DNA of 64,000 nucleotides from Streptomyces bambusae (GTDB taxonomy: Bacteria; Actinomycetota; Actinomycetes; Streptomycetales; Streptomycetaceae): assembly GCF_020532645.1 (NCBI RefSeq), contig NZ_JAJAUZ010000009.1:62001-126000 (forward strand), in the 5' to 3' direction. The notes under the pieces were generated by a model. That model saw only the letters and a list, made by a program, of their open reading frames with translations. It was not told the origin of the DNA and did no database searches. Each line of letters starts with the position of its first letter. The stretch's first letter is position 1. Positions 42,084 through 48,951 of this stretch are shown in pieces. The translations under genes were made by a program, and so were the position numbers.

Positions 42084-42503
42084 ATGCGGCAGCGGCTCAA
42101 TCTGATCCTGCTCGGTGTGCGCGACGTCGCCGCTTCGGTCGCGTTCTACGAAGCGCTGGGCTGGCGGCGGTCCACGGCGGGATCGGACGGGTTCGCGCTG
42201 TTCGAACTGGGCGGGGTGGCGATCGCGTTCCAGTCCCGTGCGGCCTTCGCGGCCGATGCCGGGCTGGCCGACCGGGAGCCGGGTGGTTTCGCCGGCTTCG
42301 CGCTGGCGTACGTGGCCCGCAGTGCCGAGGAGGTCTACGAGGTCATGGCCAAGGCCGCCGGGCTGGGCGCGACCGTCACCCGCCCGGCCGGCCCGAACCC
42401 CTGGGGGCACAGCGGGTACTTCACCGACCCCGACGGCCACCTCTTCGAGGTGCTGTACGAGGACGGCTGGATCTTCGACGACCAGGACGACCTGGTCCTT
42501 TGA
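42084..42503 (+). CDS. VOC-family protein (glyoxalase/dioxygenase fold)
   Basis: 139 residues from ATG 42084 with GGAGGACGAC upstream. One VOC unit of paired beta-alpha-beta-beta-beta modules: LNLILLGVRDVAASVAFYEALGWRRSTAGSDGFALFELGGVAIAFQSR and GFALAYVARSAEEVYEVMAKAAGLGATVTRPAGPNPWGHSGYFTDPDGHLFEVLYE. HxxE-type ligands (DPDGHLFEV) are present at the end. It may bind a metal or act as a resistance or binding protein. Stand-alone. Confidence 0.88.
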   Translation: MRQRLNLILLGVRDVAASVAFYEALGWRRSTAGSDGFALFELGGVAIAFQSRAAFAADAGLADREPGGFAGFALAYVARSAEEVYEVMAKAAGLGATVTRPAGPNPWGHSGYFTDPDGHLFEVLYEDGWIFDDQDDLVL

Positions 42504-42524
42504 CCGGGCGCCCGCCCGGGCCCG

Positions 42525-43073
42525 TCACCGCGACGCGAGGGACTCCGCGGCGGTGAGCCGGTCGGACGCCCCGGCCGGCGAGAGGCGCCGGGGGTGGTCG
42601 GCACCGGTCAGGAGGGCGAGCGTCTTCTCCCGGACCACGAAGCGGCTCATGCCGCAGTCGAGGCCGTCGTCCTCCAGGTCGTCCGGGTAGGGGGCGCGGG
42701 ACCACGTCCCGTTCTCGTACCAGTAGACGCAGCCGAGTTCCCAGCCTTCGAGGAGTTCCCGGAGACGGTCGTGGGGCAGCCAGTCGGGGGCCTGCGCCAG
42801 CATGTCGATCCGCGGCTCGTGCCATTTGACGCCGCTGGACTCGTCCTCGCCGTACAGGACGTAACGGCCCTCTCCCATCGGGGCGAAGGTCCACCAGGTG
42901 CAGCCGCAGTCGTCGAGGTGCAGGCCCTCTTCGTCGAGCCAGGTGCCGGTGCGGTGGACGCCGCGGCCCTCGTTCTCCGGGGTGGCCTCCAGCTCGGCGA
43001 CCAAGGCCCAGCGGGCCCAGAGCACTTCGGCTGAGGGCAGGTCCTCCGGCCTGCCCGGCCTGTCGATCGCCAT
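42525..43073 (-). CDS. Hypothetical cytoplasmic protein
   Basis: 182 residues from ATG 43073; a run of RGSDRP-rich frame further upstream is excluded. The product is acidic and Trp-rich: RWALVAELEATPENEGRGVHRTGTWLDEEGLHLDDCGCTWWTFAPMGEGRYVLYGEDESS and GVKWHEPRIDMLAQAPDWLPHDRLRELLEGWELGCVYWYENGTW. I do not recognise a domain. The style is like small Streptomyces proteins related to immunity/SMI1-type families, but no motif decides. Confidence 0.62.
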   Translation of the reverse strand: MAIDRPGRPEDLPSAEVLWARWALVAELEATPENEGRGVHRTGTWLDEEGLHLDDCGCTWWTFAPMGEGRYVLYGEDESSGVKWHEPRIDMLAQAPDWLPHDRLRELLEGWELGCVYWYENGTWSRAPYPDDLEDDGLDCGMSRFVVREKTLALLTGADHPRRLSPAGASDRLTAAESLASR

Positions 43074-43417
43074 GGTCGTACCGCTCCTTCGGGTCCGGGG
43101 GATGCGTTTCCTTGATCCTACGGCGGGCCGCGGCCGGTGGGACGGCCTGCTTCCGCCCGGTCCGCCGTCCCGCGGCCGGGCGGTTCCCGGGCGTCCCGGG
43201 GCGTCCCACCGGTCCCACCGGTCCCGCCGGTCCCGTGGGAGATCCCGGGGGAGATCCCGGGACGTCCCAGGCGTTGCCGCAGCTCTTCCGGCGTTTTCAA
43301 TGGTCAGGCGCTCGCTGCCGAGCGGGGCTTCCGGGGCTGCTGCCACCGATGGTCCCCGCCTTCGCCGAATGCGCCGTCGCACCGTCCGGTGGGACCGAAG
43401 AACGCGTCGAGGGAAGT
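43074..43417. other. Gene-free region with tandem GC-rich repeats
   Basis: No convincing gene. Between about 43185 and 43275 are short direct repeats: CGTCCCGGGG-type units, three CCGGTCCC units nine bases apart (around 43208-43233), and two GGAGATCCCGGG units (43238-43261). The region is the shared upstream part of two divergent genes. Confidence 0.6.
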
Positions 43418-43861
43418 GTGTTGAGATCACGTAGGAGAGCGCGGGTGCCGTTGGCCGCCCTGGCCGCGGGCGTCGTGCTGGGCGGGCTCGTACCGGCGTC
43501 GGCCTGGGCCGAGGGCCGGGCCGCCGGGCCGGACGCGCAGCGCACGGCCGTACTGGGGGCGGACTACCGAAGGTCAGGGGATACGGCCTGGACGACCAGC
43601 GGCGATGCGCGGGGGTTCCACCTGCTCACCGCGCGGGAGCGCGACGGGTACGCGTGGCAGACGACCGCAACGCTGTCCGAGCCGGGCGGCGGCAACGCCT
43701 TCGGCACGTGCGATGTGGCGGCGCGCGGCAGCGGCGGCAACAACCCCTGGAGCATCGCCCCGCCCGTCCCGCTCATCGGCGACGGGCCCGACAACCGCCC
43801 GACCCGGGTCGGACACTGCGACGACCTGGCGTCCGGTTTCACGGTGAACACGACGCCGTAG
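43418..43861 (+). CDS. Small exported protein
   Basis: 147 residues from GTG 43418 with GAGGGA upstream (TTG 43421 also possible). It has a signal peptide (LRSRRRARVPLAALAAGVVLGGLVPASAWA) and a mature chain RAAGPDAQRTAVLGADYRRSGDTAWTTSGDARGFHLLTARERDGYAWQTTATLSEPGG. Two cysteines (FGTCDVAARG and VGHCDDLASG) may pair. It is an unclassified exported small protein that occurs beside other exported proteins. Followed by a 12-bp terminator. Confidence 0.7.
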   Translation: MLRSRRRARVPLAALAAGVVLGGLVPASAWAEGRAAGPDAQRTAVLGADYRRSGDTAWTTSGDARGFHLLTARERDGYAWQTTATLSEPGGGNAFGTCDVAARGSGGNNPWSIAPPVPLIGDGPDNRPTRVGHCDDLASGFTVNTTP

Positions 43862-43907
43862 CGACCGCCCGTACGTCCGGCGGGCAAGCGGGCAGGAGGA
43901 CGAGTGG

Positions 43908-43937
43908 CGCGGGCCCCGGCGACGACCGGGGCCCGCG
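43908..43937 (+). terminator. Terminator hairpin after the small exported protein
   Basis: CGCGGGCCCCGG (43908-43919) pairs perfectly with CCGGGGCCCGCG (43926-43937), six-base loop. It separates the genes ending at 43861 and starting at 44034. Confidence 0.7.
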
Positions 43938-44033
43938 TCCTCCTCCGCGGACGACGGACGGTCGTTCTCCCGCTCGCACGGACGACATCACTCCACACCA
44001 TCACATCCCGAACCACCCGGAAGGATCTTGCTC

Positions 44034-44567
44034 ATGAAGACGTCTCTCCCCCCGCGTGCCCGGTCGGTCGCCATGGGTGCCGCACTGGCCGTCTGCCTGC
44101 TCGGTGCCACGGTGCCCGCCGCGGCCGCCGCCCCGGCGGCCCCGGCCGTGGCCACCACCTGTGAGAGCGCCTGCTTCCTCGGCGTCCGTACCGCCACACA
44201 CGACACGTACGACCGGCTGGTCATCGACCTGGGCGGCCCGAATCTGCCGACGTGGACGGAGCACATCGGCGACGGCGGCCTCAGCTACAACGACGGCGGA
44301 AGCGGCGAATCCAAGCCGGTCCCGCTCACCGGGAAGCGCTTCCTCACCCTGGACTTCTTCGGCGTCAACAACTACACGACCACCGGCGCGAACTCGTTCA
44401 CCGGCGCCACCACCCAGCCCCTCAAACTGCCTGCGATCAAGGGTTACGCCATGCTGGGCGGTTACGAGGGCTACTACTCCTTCGGCCTCGCCCTCGGCGA
44501 CCACACCCGCCACCGCGTCTTCACCCTGACCAACCCCAACCGCCTGGTCGTGGACGTCTACCGCTGA
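44034..44567 (+). CDS. Exported AMIN-like domain protein
   Basis: 177 residues from ATG 44034 with GGAAGGA upstream. A signal peptide (KTSLPPRARSVAMGAALAVCLLGATVPAAAAAPAA) precedes CESACFLGVRTATHDTYDRLVIDLGGPNLPTWTEHI, TLDFFGVNNYTTTGANSFTGATTQPLKLPAIKGYAMLGGYEGYYSFGLALGDHTRHRVFTLTNPNRLVVDVY. The 'YDRLVID', 'FTLTNPNRLVVDV' strands match the AMIN-like fold, which targets cell-wall proteins. A Cys pair lies at CESAC. It may bind peptidoglycan; no catalytic domain is present. Confidence 0.8.
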   Translation: MKTSLPPRARSVAMGAALAVCLLGATVPAAAAAPAAPAVATTCESACFLGVRTATHDTYDRLVIDLGGPNLPTWTEHIGDGGLSYNDGGSGESKPVPLTGKRFLTLDFFGVNNYTTTGANSFTGATTQPLKLPAIKGYAMLGGYEGYYSFGLALGDHTRHRVFTLTNPNRLVVDVYR

Positions 44568-44573
44568 CGGGCA

Positions 44574-44596
44574 GGGCGCCGCCGTCGGCGGCGCCC
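44574..44596 (+). terminator. Terminator after the AMIN-like gene
   Basis: GGGCGCCGCC (44574-44583) pairs with GGCGGCGCCC (44587-44596), three-base loop, extended by CAG/CTG past one bulge. It lies seven bases after the stop. Confidence 0.6.
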
Positions 44597-44737
44597 CTGT
44601 CCGGCATGTGGGCGGGGCCGTGGCGGAAGTCGCCCCTCCCGCCGCGAAAGTGCAGGTCAGGGAGGTGTGCGGGCGGCGGGTGGTGGCGCAATACTGTGGC
44701 AACACCATCGGGGTGGCGCTGCCGGTACGTTCCTCCC

Positions 44738-45505
44738 ATGCCCGCTGAATCCGCCTCCGCCGCCCGACCGCTCGCCGCCGCGCGCCGTCGGCGGTTGCGG
44801 GCGGACCGGGCCCGCCAGGTCGCGGATCTGCTGCGCCACCAGATCCTGGCGGGCGGGTTCCCGGGCGGTGTCCTGCCCCTGGAGGACGCCATTGCCGCCG
44901 ACCACCGGACCAGCCGGAACACCGTCCGGCACGCGCTGGACCTGCTGCGCGGCGAGCAGCTCATCGAGCGTCAGCCGGGGGTGGGCACCGTGGTGGTGTG
45001 TGAGAAGTTCCGGCACGGACTGGACCGCCTCCAGGGTCTGGCGGAGACGCTGCACGAGCACGGCCGGGTGACGAACGAGGTCCGGGCCGTCGGACCCGTC
45101 ACCGCCCCGGGTCCGGTGGCGCACCGGCTGGGTCTTCCCGAGCACAGCGACGTGCTCTGTATCGAGCGGCTGCGCCGCCTGGGCGGCCTGCCGCTGTCAC
45201 TCGACCTGTCCTACCTGCCCATGGACGTGGGCAGTGAGCTGCTCGGCTGCGACCTGGAGAACACCGACGTCTTCCGGCTGCTGGAGTCGCTGACGGGGCG
45301 CCCTCTGGGCCATGCCGAGATCACGCTGGAGGCGGTCAACGCCGACGCCCACTCCGCGGCGGTGCTGCAGGCTCCGCGCGGGGCCGCCGTACTCATGCTG
45401 GAGCGCCTGACCTGCCTGCAGGACGGCCGGCCGGTGGACCTGGAATTCATCCGGTTCCGTGGCGACCGCATCACCATGAACGGCGTGCTGCACCGCTCCC
45501 TCTGA
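44738..45505 (+). CDS. GntR/UTRA-family regulator
   Basis: 255 residues from ATG 44738. An N-terminal basic tail (AARRRRLRADRAR) precedes the wHTH (QVADLLRHQILAGGFPGGVLPLEDAIAADHRTSRNTVRHALDLLRGEQLIERQPGVGTVV). The C-terminal UTRA domain is clear (AHRLGLPEHSDVLCIERLRRLGGLPLSLDLSYLPMDVGSELL...LERLTCLQDGRPVDLEFIRFRGDRI). HutC-type members sense small metabolites. It directly precedes the ferredoxin-ABC-flavoprotein genes and probably controls them through the repeats at 45529-45570. Confidence 0.9.
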   Translation: MPAESASAARPLAAARRRRLRADRARQVADLLRHQILAGGFPGGVLPLEDAIAADHRTSRNTVRHALDLLRGEQLIERQPGVGTVVVCEKFRHGLDRLQGLAETLHEHGRVTNEVRAVGPVTAPGPVAHRLGLPEHSDVLCIERLRRLGGLPLSLDLSYLPMDVGSELLGCDLENTDVFRLLESLTGRPLGHAEITLEAVNADAHSAAVLQAPRGAAVLMLERLTCLQDGRPVDLEFIRFRGDRITMNGVLHRSL

Positions 45506-45528
45506 CGAGTGCTCGGGACCCGGGTGCC

Positions 45529-45605
45529 GATTCCCGGGCGCCCTGCTTCCCGGCTCCCCGGATTCCCGGGCTGCCCACCCTTCCCACCCCCTTCCCACCC
45601 TCCCC
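45529..45605. promoter_or_regulatory. Direct repeats and a polypyrimidine (G-quadruplex-forming) tract
   Basis: GATTCCCGGG occurs at 45529-45538 and 45561-45570 (32 bp apart). Then 45574-45605 has seven runs of three or more C separated by one or two bases, so the opposite strand reads as a G-quadruplex motif. Both lie between the GntR gene and the ferredoxin start and may be the control region of the operon. Confidence 0.5.
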
Positions 45606-45637
45606 TCATGCCGCCCTGCCGGGCCTTGGAGACCGTC

Positions 45638-45865
45638 ATGCCCCTTGTTCCCCAGCGCGCCGACGTGCCCGTGACCATCGACGAATCCCGGTGCATCGAC
45701 GGGTGCACGCTCTGCGTCGACATGTGCCCGCTCGACTCCCTCGCGATCCGCGAGGACAACGGCAAGGCGTACATGCACGTGGACGAGTGCTGGTACTGCG
45801 GCCCCTGCGCAGCCCGCTGCCCCACCGGCGCGGTGACCGTCAACATGCCCTACCTGCTCCGGTGA
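45638..45865 (+). CDS. Small 2[4Fe-4S] ferredoxin, AprB-like
   Basis: 75 residues from ATG 45638 with GGAG upstream; an earlier in-frame ATG at 45608 lacks a site. Cluster-binding cysteines: C19, C23, C26, C30 (CIDGCTLCVDMCP, spacing C-x3-C-x2-C-x3-CP) and C51, C54, C57, C61 (CWYCGPCAARCP). This is close to the small beta subunit of adenylylsulfate reductase and to other bacterial-type ferredoxins. As the first gene before the transporter and the flavoprotein it is the likely electron partner of the flavoprotein. Confidence 0.88.
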   Translation: MPLVPQRADVPVTIDESRCIDGCTLCVDMCPLDSLAIREDNGKAYMHVDECWYCGPCAARCPTGAVTVNMPYLLR

Positions 45866-45879
45866 AAGGCCGAACTCCG

Positions 45880-47238
45880 ATGAACAAGCAGAGACCCCAC
45901 CTGCGACGCCGCCCGCTCGTCCCCCTCGCCGTGCTGCTCCCGCTGCTCGCCGCCTGCGGCACGTCGGCCGACGCGGACGGCACGGCCCGTCCGAAGACGG
46001 TCACGGTGACGGTCGGCTACCAGTCGAAGACCATCAACACCGTCACCGCCGGCACCCTGCTGCGCTCCCTGGGCTACTTCGAGGAGGAGCTGAAGGCCCG
46101 CGGGAAGAGGGACGGCACCACGTACGAGGTCGACTGGCAGGACTACGCGACCGGCGCCCCGATCACCGCACAGATGACCGCCGGGAAGGTCGACATCGGC
46201 TCGATGGGCGACTTCCCGCTGCTGATCAATGCGGCCCGCGGGAAGCAGCTCAAGCAGCCGACCCGGCTGGTCGCGGTCACCGGATACAACCTGCGGGGCG
46301 GGCTGAACACCGTGGTCACCGCGCCCTCTTCGCCGCTCCGCTCCCTGGCCGACCTGCGCGGCAAACGGGTCTCCACCAGCGTCGGCTCAGCCGCCGACGG
46401 CACCCTGGTACGGGCTCTCCAGCGGGCGGGGATCGACGCCGGCAAGGACGTCAAGAAGCTCAACCAGCAGCCCAGCGTGGGGGCGTCGGCCCTGACGGCC
46501 GGCAGCGTGGACGCGCTCTCCCAGTTCGTCGCCTGGCCCGGCCAGCTGGCCTTCGAAGGGCGCGCCACCGCCCTGTACGACGGAGCGGAGCTGAACCTTC
46601 CGACCTTCCACGGCGTCACCGTCCGGGAGAAGTTCGCCGAGCAACGGGCCGGGGTGCTGGACGACTTCCTGAAGGCGCAGCGGCGGGCCACGGACTACCT
46701 CCGCGAGCAGCCGGTCGCAGCCGCCGAGTCGGTGGCGAAGGAGACCGGGCTGCCGGCGGAAGTGGTCTACCTCTACAACGGGGCCAACGGCATCGCCACC
46801 TTCGACCCGGCGCTCCGCCCGGAGCTGATCGCCGCACTGAAGCAGGACGTGCCGGTGCTCAAGTCGGCGGCGCTGGTGGGCGACGTCGACGTGGACGCCT
46901 TCGTCGACCCGGAGCCGCTGAAGCGCGCCGTGCAGGCCCCGGCGTATCCCCCGGCGGGCGCGGCCAGACCCGAGCTGTGGCTGAAGGGCCAGGCCACCAC
47001 CCGTACGTTCGACAGTCCCAAGGAGCTGCTGAAGGCCGCCAAGGGTGCTCAGGTGCGGGCGGCGTACGTGCCGGACGCGCTGACCGGCACCCTGTGGTTC
47101 GCCGACAAGGCGGTGTGGGTGGCGGACGGGTCCGAGCTGCGGGCCTTCGTCACCACGGCCAGTGCGCAGCGGTACGTCGGCGCGCACGCGGGGGCGCGCG
47201 TCGTCCGCTACGCGGAAGCCGTGGGGCTCGCGTCATGA
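45880..47238 (+). CDS. ABC transporter substrate-binding lipoprotein (NitT/TauT type)
   Basis: 452 residues from ATG 45880. The lipobox is LLPLLAACG (Cys ~27). The SBP family pattern is VTVTVGYQSKTINTVTAGTLLRSLGYFEEELK, then DIGSMGDFPLLINAARG, LADLRGKRVSTSVGSAADGTLVRALQRAGID and ALTAGSVDALSQFVAWPGQ, as in nitrate/sulfonate/taurine binding proteins. At 452 residues it is longer than the usual ~330, with a C-terminal extension (TRTFDSPKELLKAAKGAQVRAAYV). Ligand unknown. Delivers substrate to the permease encoded next. Confidence 0.9.
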   Translation: MNKQRPHLRRRPLVPLAVLLPLLAACGTSADADGTARPKTVTVTVGYQSKTINTVTAGTLLRSLGYFEEELKARGKRDGTTYEVDWQDYATGAPITAQMTAGKVDIGSMGDFPLLINAARGKQLKQPTRLVAVTGYNLRGGLNTVVTAPSSPLRSLADLRGKRVSTSVGSAADGTLVRALQRAGIDAGKDVKKLNQQPSVGASALTAGSVDALSQFVAWPGQLAFEGRATALYDGAELNLPTFHGVTVREKFAEQRAGVLDDFLKAQRRATDYLREQPVAAAESVAKETGLPAEVVYLYNGANGIATFDPALRPELIAALKQDVPVLKSAALVGDVDVDAFVDPEPLKRAVQAPAYPPAGAARPELWLKGQATTRTFDSPKELLKAAKGAQVRAAYVPDALTGTLWFADKAVWVADGSELRAFVTTASAQRYVGAHAGARVVRYAEAVGLAS

Positions 47239-48158
47239 CGGCGGGGCGCCGGCTGCTGCGCGTGGCCGCGCTGGGCGCGGCGCTCGGGCTGTGGCAGCTG
47301 CTGACCTCGTGGGACGTGAGTCTGTGGCTGCGGTTCGAGCAGTTCCCGACGGTGGGCGAGGTGGGTTCCGCGCTGGCCGACCGGCTCGGCACGGCCGCGT
47401 ACTGGCAGGATCTGGGCCACAGCCTCCGCCGGATCGTGCTGGGCTTCCTGCTGGCCGCGGTGCTGGGGGTGGCGTTGGGCACGGCGATCGCCCGGTCGCG
47501 GTGGGCCGCGGACCTGCTGGGTCCGCTGGTGGAGGTGGTGCGGCCGGTGCCGGCCATCGCGCTGGTTCCGGTGGCCATCCTGCTCCTGCCGACGAACGAG
47601 CAGGGCATCGTGTTCATCACGTTCACCGCCGCCTTCTTCCCGGTGGTGGTGTCGACTCGGCACGCGGTCCGGGCGCTGAGTCCGGTGTGGGAGGAGGGCG
47701 TGCTGACCATGGGCGGCGGCCGGCTGCGGGTGCTGTTCTCGGTGGTGCTGCCCGGCGCCCTGCCGGGCGTCTTCGGCGGCCTGTCCGTGGGCATGGGCGT
47801 CTCGTGGATCTGCGTGATCTCCGCAGAGATGATCTCCGGCGAGTACGGGGTGGGGTACCGGACCTGGCAGGACTACACCGTCGTCGACTACCCGGGGGTG
47901 TTCGTCGGCATGGTGACCATCGGATCGCTGGGATGGCTCACCTCGACCGCGGTGGAGCTGGCGGGCCGTCGGGCCACCGTCTGGCTGCCGCGTCCGGCCG
48001 GACGGGTGGCCTCCGGGAGGAGCCGTCCGGCCGCGTTCCGCAGCGGCAGCCGTGCTGCCGCGCGCGGCGGGAAGTCCGCCGCAGCCGCCTCCGACGGCAT
48101 CTCCGCCGACCGTTCCGCGGCCCCGGCCGCCGTTCCCCGTAAGGAGCCGGTCCCGTGA
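47235..48158 (+). CDS. ABC transporter permease (NitT/TauT type)
   Basis: 307 residues from ATG 47235, overlapping the SBP stop (ATGA). BPD_transp_1 helices: [69 protein letters not shown], and [34 protein letters not shown]. The EAA loop ([26 protein letters not shown]) contacts the ATPase. The C-terminal ~70 residues are Ala/Arg-rich and do not belong to the domain; they may be disordered. Overlaps the ATPase start (GTGA). Confidence 0.92.
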   Translation: MTAGRRLLRVAALGAALGLWQLLTSWDVSLWLRFEQFPTVGEVGSALADRLGTAAYWQDLGHSLRRIVLGFLLAAVLGVALGTAIARSRWAADLLGPLVEVVRPVPAIALVPVAILLLPTNEQGIVFITFTAAFFPVVVSTRHAVRALSPVWEEGVLTMGGGRLRVLFSVVLPGALPGVFGGLSVGMGVSWICVISAEMISGEYGVGYRTWQDYTVVDYPGVFVGMVTIGSLGWLTSTAVELAGRRATVWLPRPAGRVASGRSRPAAFRSGSRAAARGGKSAAAASDGISADRSAAPAAVPRKEPVP

Positions 48159-48913
48159 CCACCTCCGCTCGTCTGCTCGCCGCGCCCCCGGCCACCGGTG
48201 CCGCGCTGACCCTCCAGGACGTACGGCTCGGCCATGCCGACGGGGTGGCGCTGCCCGGCACCGTCACGCTGCGCATCGCTCCGGGCGAACTCCTGGCCGT
48301 GGTCGGGCCGTCCGGTTGCGGGAAGTCCACCCTGCTGCGCACCCTCGCGGGTCTGCTGCCCCCGCTGGACGGGCAGGTCACCCAGGACGGCGTACCGGTC
48401 ACCGGGCCCTCCGCCGACCGGGCGCTGGTCTTCCAGGAGGACGCCCTGCTGCCCTGGCGTACCGTCCGCGCCAATGTGGAACTGCCGTTGGCGATCCGCC
48501 GGGTGCCCCGCGCCGAGCGGCGTGCGGCCGCGGCGGAGTGGCTGGACCGGGTGGGTCTGGCCGGGCACGCCCGCAAGCTGCCGCAGCACCTGTCCGGCGG
48601 CCAGCGTCAGCGGGTCCAGCTGGCCCGTGCGCTGGCCGGCCGGCCCCGTGCGGTGCTGATGGACGAGCCGTTCGGTGCGCTCGACGCCCACACCCGCGCC
48701 GGGATGCAGGACCTGCTGGTGGACATCCTGCGGGGCACGGGAGCGACCGTCGTCTTCGTCACCCACGACGTGGACGAGGCCCTCCACCTCGGTGACCGGG
48801 TAGCCCTGCCGGGCACCGGCGAGGTCCTCGACGTACCGCACCCGCGCCGGCGCGACGCGCAGCACGACCCCGGCACGAACGCGCTGCGGCGCCACATCCT
48901 CGACTCGCTCTAG
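48155..48913 (+). CDS. ABC transporter ATP-binding protein (NitT/TauT type)
   Basis: 252 residues from GTG 48155. Walker A is [19 protein letters not shown]-loop [13 protein letters not shown], signature [17 protein letters not shown], Walker [17 protein letters not shown] and the H-loop [17 protein letters not shown]. It closely follows SsuB/TauB/NrtD type ATPases. The product pairs with the permease by an overlapping start. Together with the lipoprotein this is a complete importer. Confidence 0.95.
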   Translation: MTTSARLLAAPPATGAALTLQDVRLGHADGVALPGTVTLRIAPGELLAVVGPSGCGKSTLLRTLAGLLPPLDGQVTQDGVPVTGPSADRALVFQEDALLPWRTVRANVELPLAIRRVPRAERRAAAAEWLDRVGLAGHARKLPQHLSGGQRQRVQLARALAGRPRAVLMDEPFGALDAHTRAGMQDLLVDILRGTGATVVFVTHDVDEALHLGDRVALPGTGEVLDVPHPRRRDAQHDPGTNALRRHILDSL

Positions 48914-48951
48914 AACGAACCCCTCCGGAACCATCCGAAAGGCATCCCCCC

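Noticed and set aside
42504..42524. Terminator-like GC palindrome between convergent genes
   Set aside because: The arms leave a loop of only two to four bases and no U-tract, so the evidence is weak.
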